Shown here piece after piece: positions 9,896-19,371 of a stretch of 64,000 nt of DNA (the stretch's first letter is position 1; every line of letters starts with the position of its first letter). The stretch is taken from contig NZ_PREV01000026.1 of NCBI RefSeq assembly GCF_002959965.1, positions 2,206,001 to 2,270,000 on the forward strand. The letters run 5' to 3'. This DNA comes from Microbulbifer pacificus. GTDB lineage: Bacteria > Pseudomonadota > Gammaproteobacteria > Pseudomonadales > Cellvibrionaceae. The translations under genes and the position numbers were made by a program. Below the pieces are notes generated by a model, which did no database searches, had not been told where the DNA came from, and saw nothing but the letters and a program-made list of their open reading frames with translations.

Positions 9896-11377
9896 ATGAC
9901 CCCCAGCGAATACGCCCAACTTGCGTCTGAAGGATTTAACCGCATACCTCTTGTCCGTCGTGTACTGGCCGACATCGAAACCCCGTTGACCACCTACATG
10001 AAGCTCGCCGCGCGCGATGGCGGTCGCTACAGCTACCTGTTCGAATCCGTGCAGGGCGGGGAAAAATGGGGGCGTTATTCCATCATCGGCCTGCCTGCGC
10101 GCACCGTGTTGCGCGCATCCGGGCACGAGGTCAGCATCGAGCGTGACGGCAAAGTCATAGAGCAGTTGCAGGTAAAAGACCCGCTGGCTTTTGTGGAGAC
10201 GTTCAAAGAGCGCTATAAGGTCCCGGAAATTGAAGGTCTGCCACGCTTTAATGGCGGCCTCGTCGGCTACTTTGGCTACGATTGTGTCCGTTATGTGGAG
10301 CCAAAGCTCGCTGACAGCTGCCCACCGGACACTCTCGGTACCCCCGACATTCTGCTGATGGTCAGCGACGAACTGGTGGTATTCGATAATCTCGCCGGCG
10401 CGGTGATTTTTATCGTGCACGCCGATCCCGCTCAGGCGGGCGCGATGGAGCAGGCTCAGCGCCGTCTCGACGAACTGGTAGGACAACTGTCTCAGCCGCT
10501 CACCCGTGTCGACCCACTGGGGATCGATGGCGATCACACTGCGGAACAGGAATTTACCTCGCATTTCGGCGAAGAAAAATTCAAGCAGGGCGTACATCGG
10601 GTGAAGGAATATATCCTCGCCGGCGATGTGATGCAGGTGGTGCCGTCGCAGCGGTTGTCGGCGCCGTTCAACGTCCCGCCGCTGAATCTCTACCGTGCCC
10701 TGCGCAGTCTCAACCCCTCTCCCTATATGTATTTCCTTGATCTCGGTGACCACCAGGTAGTGGGCTCAAGTCCGGAGATTCTGGTACACCTGGAAGACGG
10801 TGACATGACCGTACGCCCGATTGCCGGCACCCGCCGTCGCGGCGCGACTGAAGAGCAGGATCGGGCGCTGGAGCGGGATCTGCTGGCGGACCCGAAGGAG
10901 ATCGCCGAACATCTGATGTTGATTGACCTCGGGCGCAACGATGTGGGGCGTGTGGCCGAGACCGGCAGTGTGCGGGTCACGGAAAAAATGGTGGTGGAGC
11001 GCTACTCCCATGTGATGCACATCGTGTCCAACGTCACCGGCAGGATCAAGCCAGGACTCACCGGCATCGATGCTCTGCGCGCGGCACACCCAGCGGGAAC
11101 GCTGTCCGGTGCGCCGAAGATCCGCGCCATGGAAATCATCGACGAACTGGAGCCGGAGAAACGCGGGGTCTACGGCGGCGCCGTGGGTTATCTCGCCTGG
11201 AACGGCAATATGGATACCGCGATTGCCATTCGCACCGCGGTGATCAAGGACGAAAAAATTTATGTGCAGGCCGGTGCCGGTCTGGTGGCGGATTCCGATC
11301 CGCAATCCGAGTGGGATGAGACCATGAACAAGGCGCGGGCACTGTTCCGCGCGGTGGCCATCGCCACCGGGCAATAA
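9896..11377 (+). CDS. trpE: Anthranilate synthase component I TrpE
   Basis: TrpE makes anthranilate from chorismate with ammonia supplied by TrpG, the first committed step of tryptophan synthesis. The 493-residue protein has the N-terminal Trp-feedback motif in the form [16 protein letters not shown] and the chorismate-binding core with [21 protein letters not shown] and [10 protein letters not shown]. An ATG at 9896 follows an appropriately spaced CCGGAG. It opens a cluster trpE, ion channel, trpG, trpD, trpC in which the channel gene is a foreign insertion into an otherwise standard set. Confidence 0.97.
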   Translation: MTPSEYAQLASEGFNRIPLVRRVLADIETPLTTYMKLAARDGGRYSYLFESVQGGEKWGRYSIIGLPARTVLRASGHEVSIERDGKVIEQLQVKDPLAFVETFKERYKVPEIEGLPRFNGGLVGYFGYDCVRYVEPKLADSCPPDTLGTPDILLMVSDELVVFDNLAGAVIFIVHADPAQAGAMEQAQRRLDELVGQLSQPLTRVDPLGIDGDHTAEQEFTSHFGEEKFKQGVHRVKEYILAGDVMQVVPSQRLSAPFNVPPLNLYRALRSLNPSPYMYFLDLGDHQVVGSSPEILVHLEDGDMTVRPIAGTRRRGATEEQDRALERDLLADPKEIAEHLMLIDLGRNDVGRVAETGSVRVTEKMVVERYSHVMHIVSNVTGRIKPGLTGIDALRAAHPAGTLSGAPKIRAMEIIDELEPEKRGVYGGAVGYLAWNGNMDTAIAIRTAVIKDEKIYVQAGAGLVADSDPQSEWDETMNKARALFRAVAIATGQ

Positions 11378-11394
11378 TTTTTACTGTGTAACCA

Positions 11395-12279
11395 TTGGAT
11401 GCTGTTAAACCGATGAGCGAAATCTCAGTACAACAAAAGCGCAGTTTTACAGAGCAGTGCCGCCAGTTGGTGGATCTGCCGCTGTTCAATCAGATCATCA
11501 TCGCTCTGATTGCGATCAATGCCGTGGTGGTGGGACTGGAAACATCCACCTGGGTGGTGGAGCGTTTCAGTGGCGTGCTGCACGGTATCAACCAGCTGAT
11601 CCTTCTGGCCTTCATGGTGGAGGCGGCGATCAAGATTGCGGCCCACGGCAATCGCCCGTGGCGCTACTTCGCCAATGGCTGGAACTGTTTTGATTTCACC
11701 ATCATCGTGCTGAGCCTGATTCCCGCCGCGGGGCCGATGGCGACCCTGGCGCGACTGGTCAGGGTGCTGCGGGTATTACGCCTGGTATCGGCGTTTCCGG
11801 AGCTGCGCCTGCTGGTGGATACCCTGCTGCGCAGTCTGCCCAGCATGTTCCATATCAGTCTGCTGATGGGAATCATCTTTTACATTTACGCGGTGGCCGG
11901 TTATTTCCTGTTTCATGAAATCGACCCCACCCACTGGCGCAGTCTGCCCATTGCGCTGCTGAGCCTGTTCCGTATCGTTACCTTCGAGGACTGGACGGAC
12001 ATCATGTACACCGCGATGGAGACCATGCCCTACGCCTGGGTGTACTTCATCAGCTTTGTGGTGATGGGCGCATTTGTGATGATCAACCTGTTCATTGGTG
12101 TGGTACTGAACAATCTGGAAGAGGCGAAGCTGCGGCGGCTGGATGAATTGCAGATGCCGCCGAGCCAGACCGAAATTCTGCGCGAGCTGCGCGCCACTCA
12201 GGAGTCCCTCGCGCGCTTGCAGAAGCGTCTGGGTGACCTCGGGGGCGGCACGTCGCAAGAAAAGGGAACTGAATCATGA
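11395..12279 (+). CDS. Voltage-gated cation channel, NavBac-type six-TM subunit, with calcium-channel-like filter
   Basis: This is a bacterial homotetrameric voltage-gated channel subunit. S1-S3 are followed by an S4 voltage sensor with arginines every third residue ([11 protein letters not shown]), then S5, a pore loop, S6 and a C-terminal helix with coiled-coil character (residues about 245-285), as in NavBac channels. The selectivity filter at residues 196-202 reads TFEDWTD where NavAb has TLESWSM. The two aspartates match those of the engineered calcium-selective CavAb, so calcium permeation is inferred. The stop overlaps the trpG start in ATGA, so it is translationally coupled to trpG. 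Neither the ATG at 11395 nor the one at 11413 has a good ribosome site. Confidence 0.88.
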   Translation: MDAVKPMSEISVQQKRSFTEQCRQLVDLPLFNQIIIALIAINAVVVGLETSTWVVERFSGVLHGINQLILLAFMVEAAIKIAAHGNRPWRYFANGWNCFDFTIIVLSLIPAAGPMATLARLVRVLRVLRLVSAFPELRLLVDTLLRSLPSMFHISLLMGIIFYIYAVAGYFLFHEIDPTHWRSLPIALLSLFRIVTFEDWTDIMYTAMETMPYAWVYFISFVVMGAFVMINLFIGVVLNNLEEAKLRRLDELQMPPSQTEILRELRATQESLARLQKRLGDLGGGTSQEKGTES

Positions 12280-12854
12280 TCCTGATGATCGACAACTACG
12301 ACTCCTTCACCTTCAACGTGGTGCAGTATCTGGCGGAGCTGGGTGCGGAGGTGGTGGTGAAGCGCAACGATGAGATCCGCGTTGCGGATATCGAAAAATT
12401 GCGTCCGGAAAAAATCGTGATTTCTCCCGGGCCCTGTACCCCCAATGAGGCGGGTATTTCCATGGATACCATCCGCACCTATGCCGGGAAGCTTCCAATT
12501 CTGGGTATCTGTCTCGGCCATCAGAGTATCGGTCAGGTGTTCGGTGGCCGCGTGGTGCGCGCGCGCCAGGTGATGCACGGCAAGACGTCGCCGATCGTGC
12601 ACAACAATATCGGCGTGTTTCACGGGCTGTCCAATCCATTCGAGGCCACCCGCTATCATTCACTGGTGGTAGAGAAGGGCAGCCTGCCGGATTGTCTGGA
12701 GATCACCGCCTGGACGGAAACCGAAGACGGTGAGGTCGATGAGATCATGGGGCTGCGCCACCGCGAGCTGGCGGTGGAGGGCGTGCAGTTCCATCCGGAG
12801 TCGATCCTGACCCAGCATGGGCACGATATGTTGCGGAATTTTTTGGAGTCTTGA
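12276..12854 (+). CDS. trpG: Anthranilate synthase glutamine amidotransferase TrpG
   Basis: TrpG releases ammonia from glutamine for TrpE. The 192-residue class I amidotransferase shows [23 protein letters not shown], the nucleophile motif [10 protein letters not shown] and the HPES box that supplies His and Glu of the triad. Its ATG overlaps the stop of the upstream channel gene by four bases. Hairpin element B starts 28 bp after its stop, separating it from trpD. Confidence 0.96.
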   Translation: MILMIDNYDSFTFNVVQYLAELGAEVVVKRNDEIRVADIEKLRPEKIVISPGPCTPNEAGISMDTIRTYAGKLPILGICLGHQSIGQVFGGRVVRARQVMHGKTSPIVHNNIGVFHGLSNPFEATRYHSLVVEKGSLPDCLEITAWTETEDGEVDEIMGLRHRELAVEGVQFHPESILTQHGHDMLRNFLES

Positions 12855-12882
12855 GGTTTTTTGGCGGCGCTTCGTAGGTGGA

Positions 12883-13005
12883 TCGGTGGCGGCACTGTTG
12901 CCAGGATTCGTTTGCGAGACACGCCGTGAACCCATCCATGGGGGCTCTTCTAAAACATCCCTGTTTTAGAAGGTCTCGCAAACGGATCCCGGCATCAGCG
13001 CCTTC
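12883..13005 (+). repeat. Hairpin repeat element B (subfamily I), trpG-trpD interval
   Basis: The element has a left box TCGGTGGCGG (12883-12892), a 28-nt arm (12893-12920), a 52-nt core (12921-12972), a 28-nt arm (12973-13000) and a CCTTC box (13001-13005). The arms pair at 24 of 28 positions plus one G-T; the inner 12 bp are perfect. The core hairpins carry the loops CATCCATG (12933-12940) and CATCCCTG (12956-12963), the second on a stem of TTCTAAAA and TTTTAGAA. It lies inside the trp operon. Confidence 0.9.
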
Positions 13006-13068
13006 GTATCTGGCGCCGGAGAAATTGCGAACCCCGAGTACGAATACTTAGGGAAGGGGAGCAAAAAA

Positions 13069-14103
13069 ATGAACATCCAACAGGTCATCGCCAAACTGGT
13101 GGACGGCGAACATCTGACCCGCGAGGAAATGCGGGATGCCATGGGCCAGATCATGCGCGGAGAGGCCGAGGACGCACAGATTGGTGCGTTTCTGGTTGCC
13201 CTGCGTATGGCCGGTGAGTCGGTGGAAGAAATCACCGGTGCCGTGGAAGTGATGCGTGAGCTCGCCACCAAGGTGGAGATCGATCACCACCACGCGGTAG
13301 ATATCGTCGGTACCGGCGGCGATGGTGCCAATCTGTTCAATGTCTCCAGTGCGTCCAGTTTTGTCGCCGCTGCCGCCGGCGCGCGGGTGGCGAAGCACGG
13401 CAACCGCTCGGTTTCCTCGTCGTCCGGCGCTGCAGACCTGCTGGAAAAGGCCGGTATTTATCTGCCTCTTACCCCGGAACAGGTGGGCCGCTGCATCGAC
13501 GGCGTGGGGGTGGGTTTCATGTTCGCGCCGAGCTACCACAGCGCCATGCGCCACGCGATCGGGCCGCGCAAGGCCTTGGGGCTGCGCACGATTTTCAATT
13601 TACTTGGACCACTCACCAACCCCGCCGGGGTCAAGCGCCAGGTGATTGGTGTCTATGATCCGCATTACACCCGTGTGCTCGCCGAAGTCTTGCAAAGCCT
13701 GGGTGCAGAGCACGCGATGGTATTGCACAGTGACGACGGCCTGGATGAGATCAGTATTGCCGCGGATACCCGCGGTTGGGAGCTGAAAAACGGGCAGCTG
13801 AAAAAATTTACCATTTCCCCGGAAGATTTCGGTATCGAGCGCCAGAACCTGGACGGCCTGTGTGTCGACGGGGCCGAGGCCTCGCTGGCGTTGATTCGCG
13901 ACGCTCTGGGCAAGCGCGAAACTGCCGCCGGCGACAAGGCCGCGGATATCATCGCGATGAATGCCGGTATGGCCATCTACGTGAGCGGTGTGGCCGCGAG
14001 TCGCGCGGAAGGCGTGAGTATGGCTCAGGACGCTATCTACAGCGGGCTGGCCGGAGAGAAGATCAATGAGCTGGCCGCCTTTACCAGCGCATTCAAAGAG
14101 TGA
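13069..14103 (+). CDS. trpD: Anthranilate phosphoribosyltransferase TrpD
   Basis: TrpD transfers phosphoribose from PRPP to anthranilate. The 344-residue protein has the expected length and motifs: the PRPP loop [32 protein letters not shown], and [22 protein letters not shown]. The ATG follows a strong AAGGGGAG ribosome site. It is followed 4 bp later by trpC. Element B lies between trpG and trpD, so ribosomes must reload here. Confidence 0.97.
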   Translation: MNIQQVIAKLVDGEHLTREEMRDAMGQIMRGEAEDAQIGAFLVALRMAGESVEEITGAVEVMRELATKVEIDHHHAVDIVGTGGDGANLFNVSSASSFVAAAAGARVAKHGNRSVSSSSGAADLLEKAGIYLPLTPEQVGRCIDGVGVGFMFAPSYHSAMRHAIGPRKALGLRTIFNLLGPLTNPAGVKRQVIGVYDPHYTRVLAEVLQSLGAEHAMVLHSDDGLDEISIAADTRGWELKNGQLKKFTISPEDFGIERQNLDGLCVDGAEASLALIRDALGKRETAAGDKAADIIAMNAGMAIYVSGVAASRAEGVSMAQDAIYSGLAGEKINELAAFTSAFKE

Positions 14104-14107
14104 AGTT

Positions 14108-14902
14108 ATGGAAACGCCAACGATTCTGAAAACAATCGTCCAGCGCAAGTGGGAAGAAATTGCCGAGCGCAAGCAGCGGGTTTCGCAGGATGAAATGCAG
14201 CAGCGCGCTCTGCAGCAGCCGTCATGCCGTGGATTTGTGCGCGCGATCGAAAGCAAGATCGCCGCGGGTGAAGCGGCGGTGATTGCCGAGATCAAAAAGG
14301 CCTCTCCCAGCAAGGGCGTAATCCGTGAGGATTTCATCCCTGCCGAGATCGCCACCAGCTATGAGAAGGGCGGTGCCGCGTGCCTGTCGGTATTGACCGA
14401 TGTGGATTACTTCCAGGGCTGCGATGAATACCTGCAGCAGGCGCGCAATGCGGTGCGTCTGCCGGTGATCCGCAAGGATTTCATCGTCGATCCGTATCAG
14501 GTGTATGAAGCCCGCGCCATTGGCGCCGACTGTATCCTGCTGATCGCCGCCTGCCTCGACGACACACAGCTCGCCGGTCTCAACGATCTGGCATTGGAGC
14601 TGGGCCTGGATGTGCTGGTGGAAGTGCACGATCGCGCAGAACTGGAGCGTGCGCTGAAGTTGCCGAACCGCCTGATCGGTATCAACAACCGCAACCTGCA
14701 CACCTTCGAGGTACAACTCGAAACCACTTTCAAACTGCTGGAGTTGATTCCGGACGATCGCATTGTGGTGACGGAAAGTGGTATCCACACTACCGACGAT
14801 GTGGCAGCAATGCGTGGTCACAATGTGGATGCGTTCCTGGTCGGGGAGGCGTTTATGCGCGAGCCGGAGCCGGGACGTCGACTGATGGAATTGTTCAACT
14901 GA
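14108..14902 (+). CDS. trpC: Indole-3-glycerol phosphate synthase TrpC
   Basis: TrpC closes the indole ring from CdRP. The 264-residue stand-alone TIM barrel (not fused to TrpF) has the N-terminus [15 protein letters not shown], the substrate motif [12 protein letters not shown], then [10 protein letters not shown] and the phosphate-binding VTESGI. The ATG at 14108 is four bases past the trpD stop and matches the family N-terminus. The gene ends exactly where the convergent sulfotransferase gene ends, with no intergenic base and no recognisable terminator. Confidence 0.97.
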   Translation: METPTILKTIVQRKWEEIAERKQRVSQDEMQQRALQQPSCRGFVRAIESKIAAGEAAVIAEIKKASPSKGVIREDFIPAEIATSYEKGGAACLSVLTDVDYFQGCDEYLQQARNAVRLPVIRKDFIVDPYQVYEARAIGADCILLIAACLDDTQLAGLNDLALELGLDVLVEVHDRAELERALKLPNRLIGINNRNLHTFEVQLETTFKLLELIPDDRIVVTESGIHTTDDVAAMRGHNVDAFLVGEAFMREPEPGRRLMELFN

Positions 14903-16498
14903 TCAGAGCAGGCCGGCCTTCTCAAATATAGTTACGGCCGGCTGCAGTTCTTTTTCATACTTGCGCCAGCGCTCCACTGCACTGCGATAGATGGGTTGCC
15001 GCACCTGTACGCTGCTGGCGGTGGACACCGCCGTATTGGCGCGATGAAACTCCAGGCACTCAGCTTCCCATGGCAACGCCAGAAATTTCATGATCGACTG
15101 TGCCTCCCGCTCGGGGTGCACGGTGAAATTTTCGTAGCTTACCGTATGAATCCGATCCGGAAATACGGTTTTCCAGTGTTCCATCAGGCGATGGTATTCA
15201 ACGATATAGCGGGCCGTATCTCGCAGGTCGAAATTGTAGTGGTAGTAGGCAAACTGGAACGAGAATAACTGCCGGTAATTGCTCAGACAGGTGTCGAGGG
15301 GGTGGCGATTCAACTGAATGAACTTTGCTCCAGGCAGACATTGCGCAATAAGCCCCAGATAGAGAAAGTTCATCGGTAATTTGTCGATCCACCGCTGCGC
15401 CTTGGTGCCACTTGCCTGCAGCCGATCGCTGATATGTGTCAGATATTCCTCACCGATGGCTTGTCTGTCGGCCTTTTTCAGCCCCTCAAATACGCTGTCA
15501 TCCAGCACAGATGGTGAACGGCTGGCGGAGGCGTGTTTTACCGCCAGTGGAAATTCCTGTAATTCTCCAAGGGAGTGTATCTGTGAATGGTTATGCAGTA
15601 CCTGTTCGATCAATGTAGTACCGGAGCGTGGCATACCCAGTACAAATATGACCTCGTTACCCCGTTCATCCTGCGGTGCCGGATCCTGCGAGGAAAAGGC
15701 GCTTTTAACCTTGTTGAAGATGTTCTGGTCGCGTGCAAAGTCGTAACGAACTTTGTTTTTGTAGGTTTGTTTAGCGATTTCCAGTGTTCTGAACGCCCCC
15801 TGGAAATCCCTCTCTCGCTCTAATTCCCGGGATATGGCATGGGCGAGATAGAGCTGTTCCTCCGGTGCGTAGGCGCGAGTCTGGGATACTGTCCGCAGCT
15901 GTGGAAGCCGTCCTGTTTCCGAAAGATTCTTCTCCAGTTCGGAAAGGGCCCAGTGAGCGCGGGCAAAATCCGGACGCAGAGCAATCGCACGCTCATAGGC
16001 GGATCGCGCTGCATCCAGATTGCCGAGAAACTGCTCGGCACTGCCGAGATTAAACTGAAACTGCGGGCTTTCCGGTTGCTTTTCTACCGCTAACCGAAAC
16101 GCGTTGGCGGCCTTGCCGTGATCTCCGGTTTTGCTGTAAACGACCCCGAACGTATCCAGTTGCAAGGCGGATTGCGGTCGCATCGACATTCCCTGATCGG
16201 CAGTGGTGCGTGCGTTGCTGACTTGATGAATCTGTATATGGCAGCGAGCTTTTTGCGACAGGTATTCCGTGTTGCTTGGTGCGAGTTCAAGTGCGTGATC
16301 CACAAACTCCAGGGCGCGACGGATATGGCCCATAGAGGCGCTCGCGATACTGGCAAAGAACCAGCCATCGGCACACCCGGGATTCACCTGTTGCAACTGG
16401 TCTGCGAGAACCGCAAGACGTTTCATGTCGCCGCGGTTCAGGGCTTGTACAGCGCGTTGCTGTATTTCATTACTGTCGGATGAATTTGAATATTGCAT
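14903..16498 (-). CDS. TPR-repeat sulfotransferase family protein
   Basis: The N-terminal half (about residues 10-200) consists of tetratricopeptide repeats. The C-terminal half is a PAPS-dependent sulfotransferase domain with the 5'-phosphosulfate loop VLGMPRSGTTLIEQVL at about residue 290. The acceptor is unknown. I use the ATG at 16498 because the residues upstream of it run through a terminator hairpin. No signal peptide is evident, so it is probably cytoplasmic. It follows a TonB receptor gene in the same direction. A link between the pair in outer-membrane substrate handling is inference only. Confidence 0.85.
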   Translation of the reverse strand: MQYSNSSDSNEIQQRAVQALNRGDMKRLAVLADQLQQVNPGCADGWFFASIASASMGHIRRALEFVDHALELAPSNTEYLSQKARCHIQIHQVSNARTTADQGMSMRPQSALQLDTFGVVYSKTGDHGKAANAFRLAVEKQPESPQFQFNLGSAEQFLGNLDAARSAYERAIALRPDFARAHWALSELEKNLSETGRLPQLRTVSQTRAYAPEEQLYLAHAISRELERERDFQGAFRTLEIAKQTYKNKVRYDFARDQNIFNKVKSAFSSQDPAPQDERGNEVIFVLGMPRSGTTLIEQVLHNHSQIHSLGELQEFPLAVKHASASRSPSVLDDSVFEGLKKADRQAIGEEYLTHISDRLQASGTKAQRWIDKLPMNFLYLGLIAQCLPGAKFIQLNRHPLDTCLSNYRQLFSFQFAYYHYNFDLRDTARYIVEYHRLMEHWKTVFPDRIHTVSYENFTVHPEREAQSIMKFLALPWEAECLEFHRANTAVSTASSVQVRQPIYRSAVERWRKYEKELQPAVTIFEKAGLL

Positions 16499-16511
16499 GG
16501 CAGAAAAATAC

Positions 16512-16545
16512 AAAAGCCGGCCCGGAGAATCCAGACCGGCTTTTT
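16512..16545 (-). terminator. Intrinsic terminator after the TonB receptor gene
   Basis: A 9-bp stem (AAAAGCCGG at 16512-16520 and CCGGCTTTT at 16536-16544) with a 15-nt loop lies between the receptor stop and the sulfotransferase start. Read on the minus strand it ends in a T-rich run, so it should terminate the receptor transcript. The sulfotransferase then needs read-through or its own promoter. Confidence 0.8.
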
Positions 16546-16570
16546 GCACTATCGATTTTTTCGCGTGCCG

Positions 16571-19045
16571 TTAAAAGCGGTAGCTTACGCGCGCGCCGAC
16601 TGTGCGTGGGTTACCGACATACTGGGCGTAGGAACGCAGGGTGAAATCACCGTACATGGTACCGGGCCCCTGGGTTTCGCTTTGCAGAACGTCGGAGCGA
16701 CGGTTGGTACGGGTTCCGGTAATGTAGTACTTGTTCCACAGGTTATCGACAAAAGCCTGTACCTGCCAGTCCTCCTGTTCGAAGGTTGCGGAAAAATGGT
16801 GTATGGCATAACCGGGAATGGCTTCACCGCCACGATCTCCGGCGATGCGCTCACCGGAGTCTTCGTCGATCTCATACAGTGGGTCTTCCGGACCACCGGG
16901 CAAGTTATATACGTCACTGGAAAACGCCACGCCGTAATTCAGCAGCAGATCTCTGCCCAGTAACCGGGTGCTGTAATTCAGATTTAGTGCACCGGAGTGT
17001 TCGGCGTGGCCAGGAAGGCGCGCACCTTTTTCCACGGTATAGGACCCCACCAGGCCCTCGGCTTCTTCGGTCAACTCGGCATTGGTATAGGCGTAGCTGA
17101 AGCTCAGGTCCAGGTTGTCCTGGATGATCCACTGGCCTTGCAGCTCCGCGCCGCGGCTGAACGCATTTTTGCCGTTCACCAGGATCGGCAGGTTGCCGAT
17201 GTCAGTGGTTGACGCCACCTGCAGATCGGTCCAGTCGATATAGTACAGGGCTGCGCTCAGGGATACGCGATCGCCCAGCAGTCCTTTGTAGCCAATTTCG
17301 TAGTTGTCGATCAGGTCCGGTGCAAAGAACAGTTCGTGCTCTTGCGCGCACAGCTCTTGATCGCTTTCTGCGATCTGCTCCGGGGTACATTCCGGCACGG
17401 CGTTGACACCGCCGATCCGATATCCCTGGGAGTAGGTGAAGTACACCATGCCACGCTCACTGATATCCCAGGATGAGTTCAGCTTGAACAGGTCTCCGCT
17501 GTCGTCCCCCATATTGCGGCCGAGATCCACGGATATTTCGTCGGGGCTGGCTCCTCCCCACACGGTGTCCGACAGAGGCAGACCATAGCCGCCCGTGATA
17601 TCGGATTCATACTCGTAGGCGCGGTAGCCCGCAGTGACCGACCATGTGTCGGTAATCTGGTAACTGATTTCGCCGTAGAAGGCTGACTCCTTGCCGAAGT
17701 CATCGGTGAGCTCGATGTATTCCAGGCTGTCTGGACGTAACTGCTCGCCGCCAAAGTTGTCGACGGCAAACTGGTCAAACCCCGGGGTGAACTCCATGCT
17801 TACCGCGTCGAGCTGGTATTCCGTGGTGAAGTAACCGGCTACCCAGGAGACAGGGTCCTCGTTCTGGGACACCAGGCGCAGCTCGATCGTCTCGGATTCC
17901 CTTTGGGCTTCTTCGCGGGTGTAGGCGGAGAAACTGGGGAACTCTTCGTAACCGTACTCAAATCCCAGCAGCAGGTCGGTTTGGTCGCGCTGTCCTACTT
18001 CGTCGTACTCGGCCTCGCCGTAGACCAGGGTTGCCTCGGCGAAGCCGAGATCCGCACTCACTTCCAGGCTGGTGAGTTGGTTTTTGTAGTGGTTGGGTTC
18101 TTCGAAACGCGCGGCAGATTCGTAGGGGCCGGTACCGAATGCGAGCTGGTTGGCCTGCTGGCGCCCCTCTGCTTTGGTGTCCTGGTAGTAGTGCCACAAG
18201 TTGGCTTCCAGCCAGTCGGTGGCCGCCCAACGCAGGTTGATACGACCAGAGGTGATGTCCGCGCCGTTGGCGTCTTTCACCCGGCGTAAATTGGTCGCTA
18301 CATCCTGGGGATCTGAAAAGTCTGGCTCGGGATTGGAGACGCCGGCCTCGCGTACCACGTAGTTGTAATCGATAAAGCCCGGATCGGAAATCTTGTCCAG
18401 GTTCATGCGCAGGGCCAGGGTGTCGCTGAAGCCCAAGTTCAATGTGGTGCCGTATTCGTGGCCGAAACTGTCACTCTCGGTATTGCTGCTGGTATTGCCG
18501 CGCAAGGTGACGCCGTACTCGCCGAACTCCGCCTTGCGGGGAATATAGCGGATGGCACCTCCCAGAGTACCCTGACCGTACAGTGTGCCTTGAGGGCCGA
18601 TCAGTACCTCTACCCGCTCCAGGTCGACGGGGTTCAGATCTACGGTGACCGGCGTATCACCGAGGTAAGTGGCGACAGCGCTGCTGTCGAAACCGGGGCC
18701 CAGTCCCCCAGTGTTGAGGCCGCGCACTATGAGATCCGGTGCCGGATTGCGCGGGCCGCGATCGACCACGGTCAGTCCGGGGGTGTAGTAGGCGAGCTTG
18801 GCGATATCGTTCAGGCGCAAATCTTCGATCTTGTCGCCGTCTACCGCGGAGATATTGATGGGGGTATCCATCACGCTTTCTTCCCGGCGGGAAGCGGTAA
18901 CCACGACTTCCTCAAATACCGGTTTACTTTGCGAATCTGTCTGTTGTGCGAGAGCAAACTGCGGGAGCGGCAGGGTGGCGCAGGACATGGCGAGTGCCAG
19001 GTGAGATTTTTTAAGCCGGAGATGGCGCTTGTTATCGTCTCTCAT
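16571..19045 (-). CDS. TonB-dependent outer-membrane receptor
   Basis: This is an energised outer-membrane importer of a large substrate. The 824-residue protein has a signal peptide ending FALAQQ, a plug domain starting EEVVVTASRREESVMDTP (about residues 45-165, including GPQGTLYGQGTLGGAI) and a 22-strand barrel ending in phenylalanine (VGARVSYRF). The ATG at 19045 has an AGGAAG ribosome site. The plug type resembles iron-complex or carbohydrate/xenobiotic receptors of marine bacteria; the ligand cannot be told. A sulfotransferase gene follows after a terminator. Confidence 0.92.
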   Translation of the reverse strand: MRDDNKRHLRLKKSHLALAMSCATLPLPQFALAQQTDSQSKPVFEEVVVTASRREESVMDTPINISAVDGDKIEDLRLNDIAKLAYYTPGLTVVDRGPRNPAPDLIVRGLNTGGLGPGFDSSAVATYLGDTPVTVDLNPVDLERVEVLIGPQGTLYGQGTLGGAIRYIPRKAEFGEYGVTLRGNTSSNTESDSFGHEYGTTLNLGFSDTLALRMNLDKISDPGFIDYNYVVREAGVSNPEPDFSDPQDVATNLRRVKDANGADITSGRINLRWAATDWLEANLWHYYQDTKAEGRQQANQLAFGTGPYESAARFEEPNHYKNQLTSLEVSADLGFAEATLVYGEAEYDEVGQRDQTDLLLGFEYGYEEFPSFSAYTREEAQRESETIELRLVSQNEDPVSWVAGYFTTEYQLDAVSMEFTPGFDQFAVDNFGGEQLRPDSLEYIELTDDFGKESAFYGEISYQITDTWSVTAGYRAYEYESDITGGYGLPLSDTVWGGASPDEISVDLGRNMGDDSGDLFKLNSSWDISERGMVYFTYSQGYRIGGVNAVPECTPEQIAESDQELCAQEHELFFAPDLIDNYEIGYKGLLGDRVSLSAALYYIDWTDLQVASTTDIGNLPILVNGKNAFSRGAELQGQWIIQDNLDLSFSYAYTNAELTEEAEGLVGSYTVEKGARLPGHAEHSGALNLNYSTRLLGRDLLLNYGVAFSSDVYNLPGGPEDPLYEIDEDSGERIAGDRGGEAIPGYAIHHFSATFEQEDWQVQAFVDNLWNKYYITGTRTNRRSDVLQSETQGPGTMYGDFTLRSYAQYVGNPRTVGARVSYRF

Positions 19046-19371
19046 GTGTTCTTCCTAAGACTGTTATTCGTTTATATCGAGATGGCTGCAACCAACGTAC
19101 CAGTGCCATAAAGAATATATTGCTAATTTTGGTCTTTAAGCAGCGTAAAATTCTCCATTTTGGCGCTATTTTGGTGCATTATGATGTTTTTTGTGCGATT
19201 TAGGGTCAATATTGGTGCAAAGACAGTGAAATATTCTGGACACCAGTCCGATAATTGTGCGCAGGGGGGGGCTCTGCCGGTCGGGGCGGGGGTGCTCCAA
19301 GCCCGCCCGAGTGGGTACTGGGCGTGGTTTGACTTGGGCGTGGCTTGACTAAGGCGCCGTGAATTATTGTC
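19046..19371 (-). promoter_or_regulatory. Upstream region of the TonB receptor gene
   Basis: This 326-bp gap has an AT-rich part next to the receptor start (19110-19250), which probably holds its promoter, and a G-rich part next to the transglycosylase stop. The latter contains a run of eight G (19264-19271) and a tandem 16-bp repeat TGGGCGTGGTTTGACT / TGGGCGTGGCTTGACT (19319-19350). I see no gene in it. Confidence 0.45.
19319..19350. repeat. Tandem 16-bp direct repeat
   Basis: Two copies of a 16-bp unit (19319-19334 and 19335-19350) differ at one base (T versus C at unit position 10). They sit about 20 bp from the stop codon of the transglycosylase gene. Function unknown. Confidence 0.8.

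Noticed and set aside
12660..12981. Short minus-strand frames over trpG and element B, with peptides like GCFRRAPMDGF
   Set aside because: The shared peptide comes from the repeat core, not from a gene. The same happens at element D upstream of prmA.
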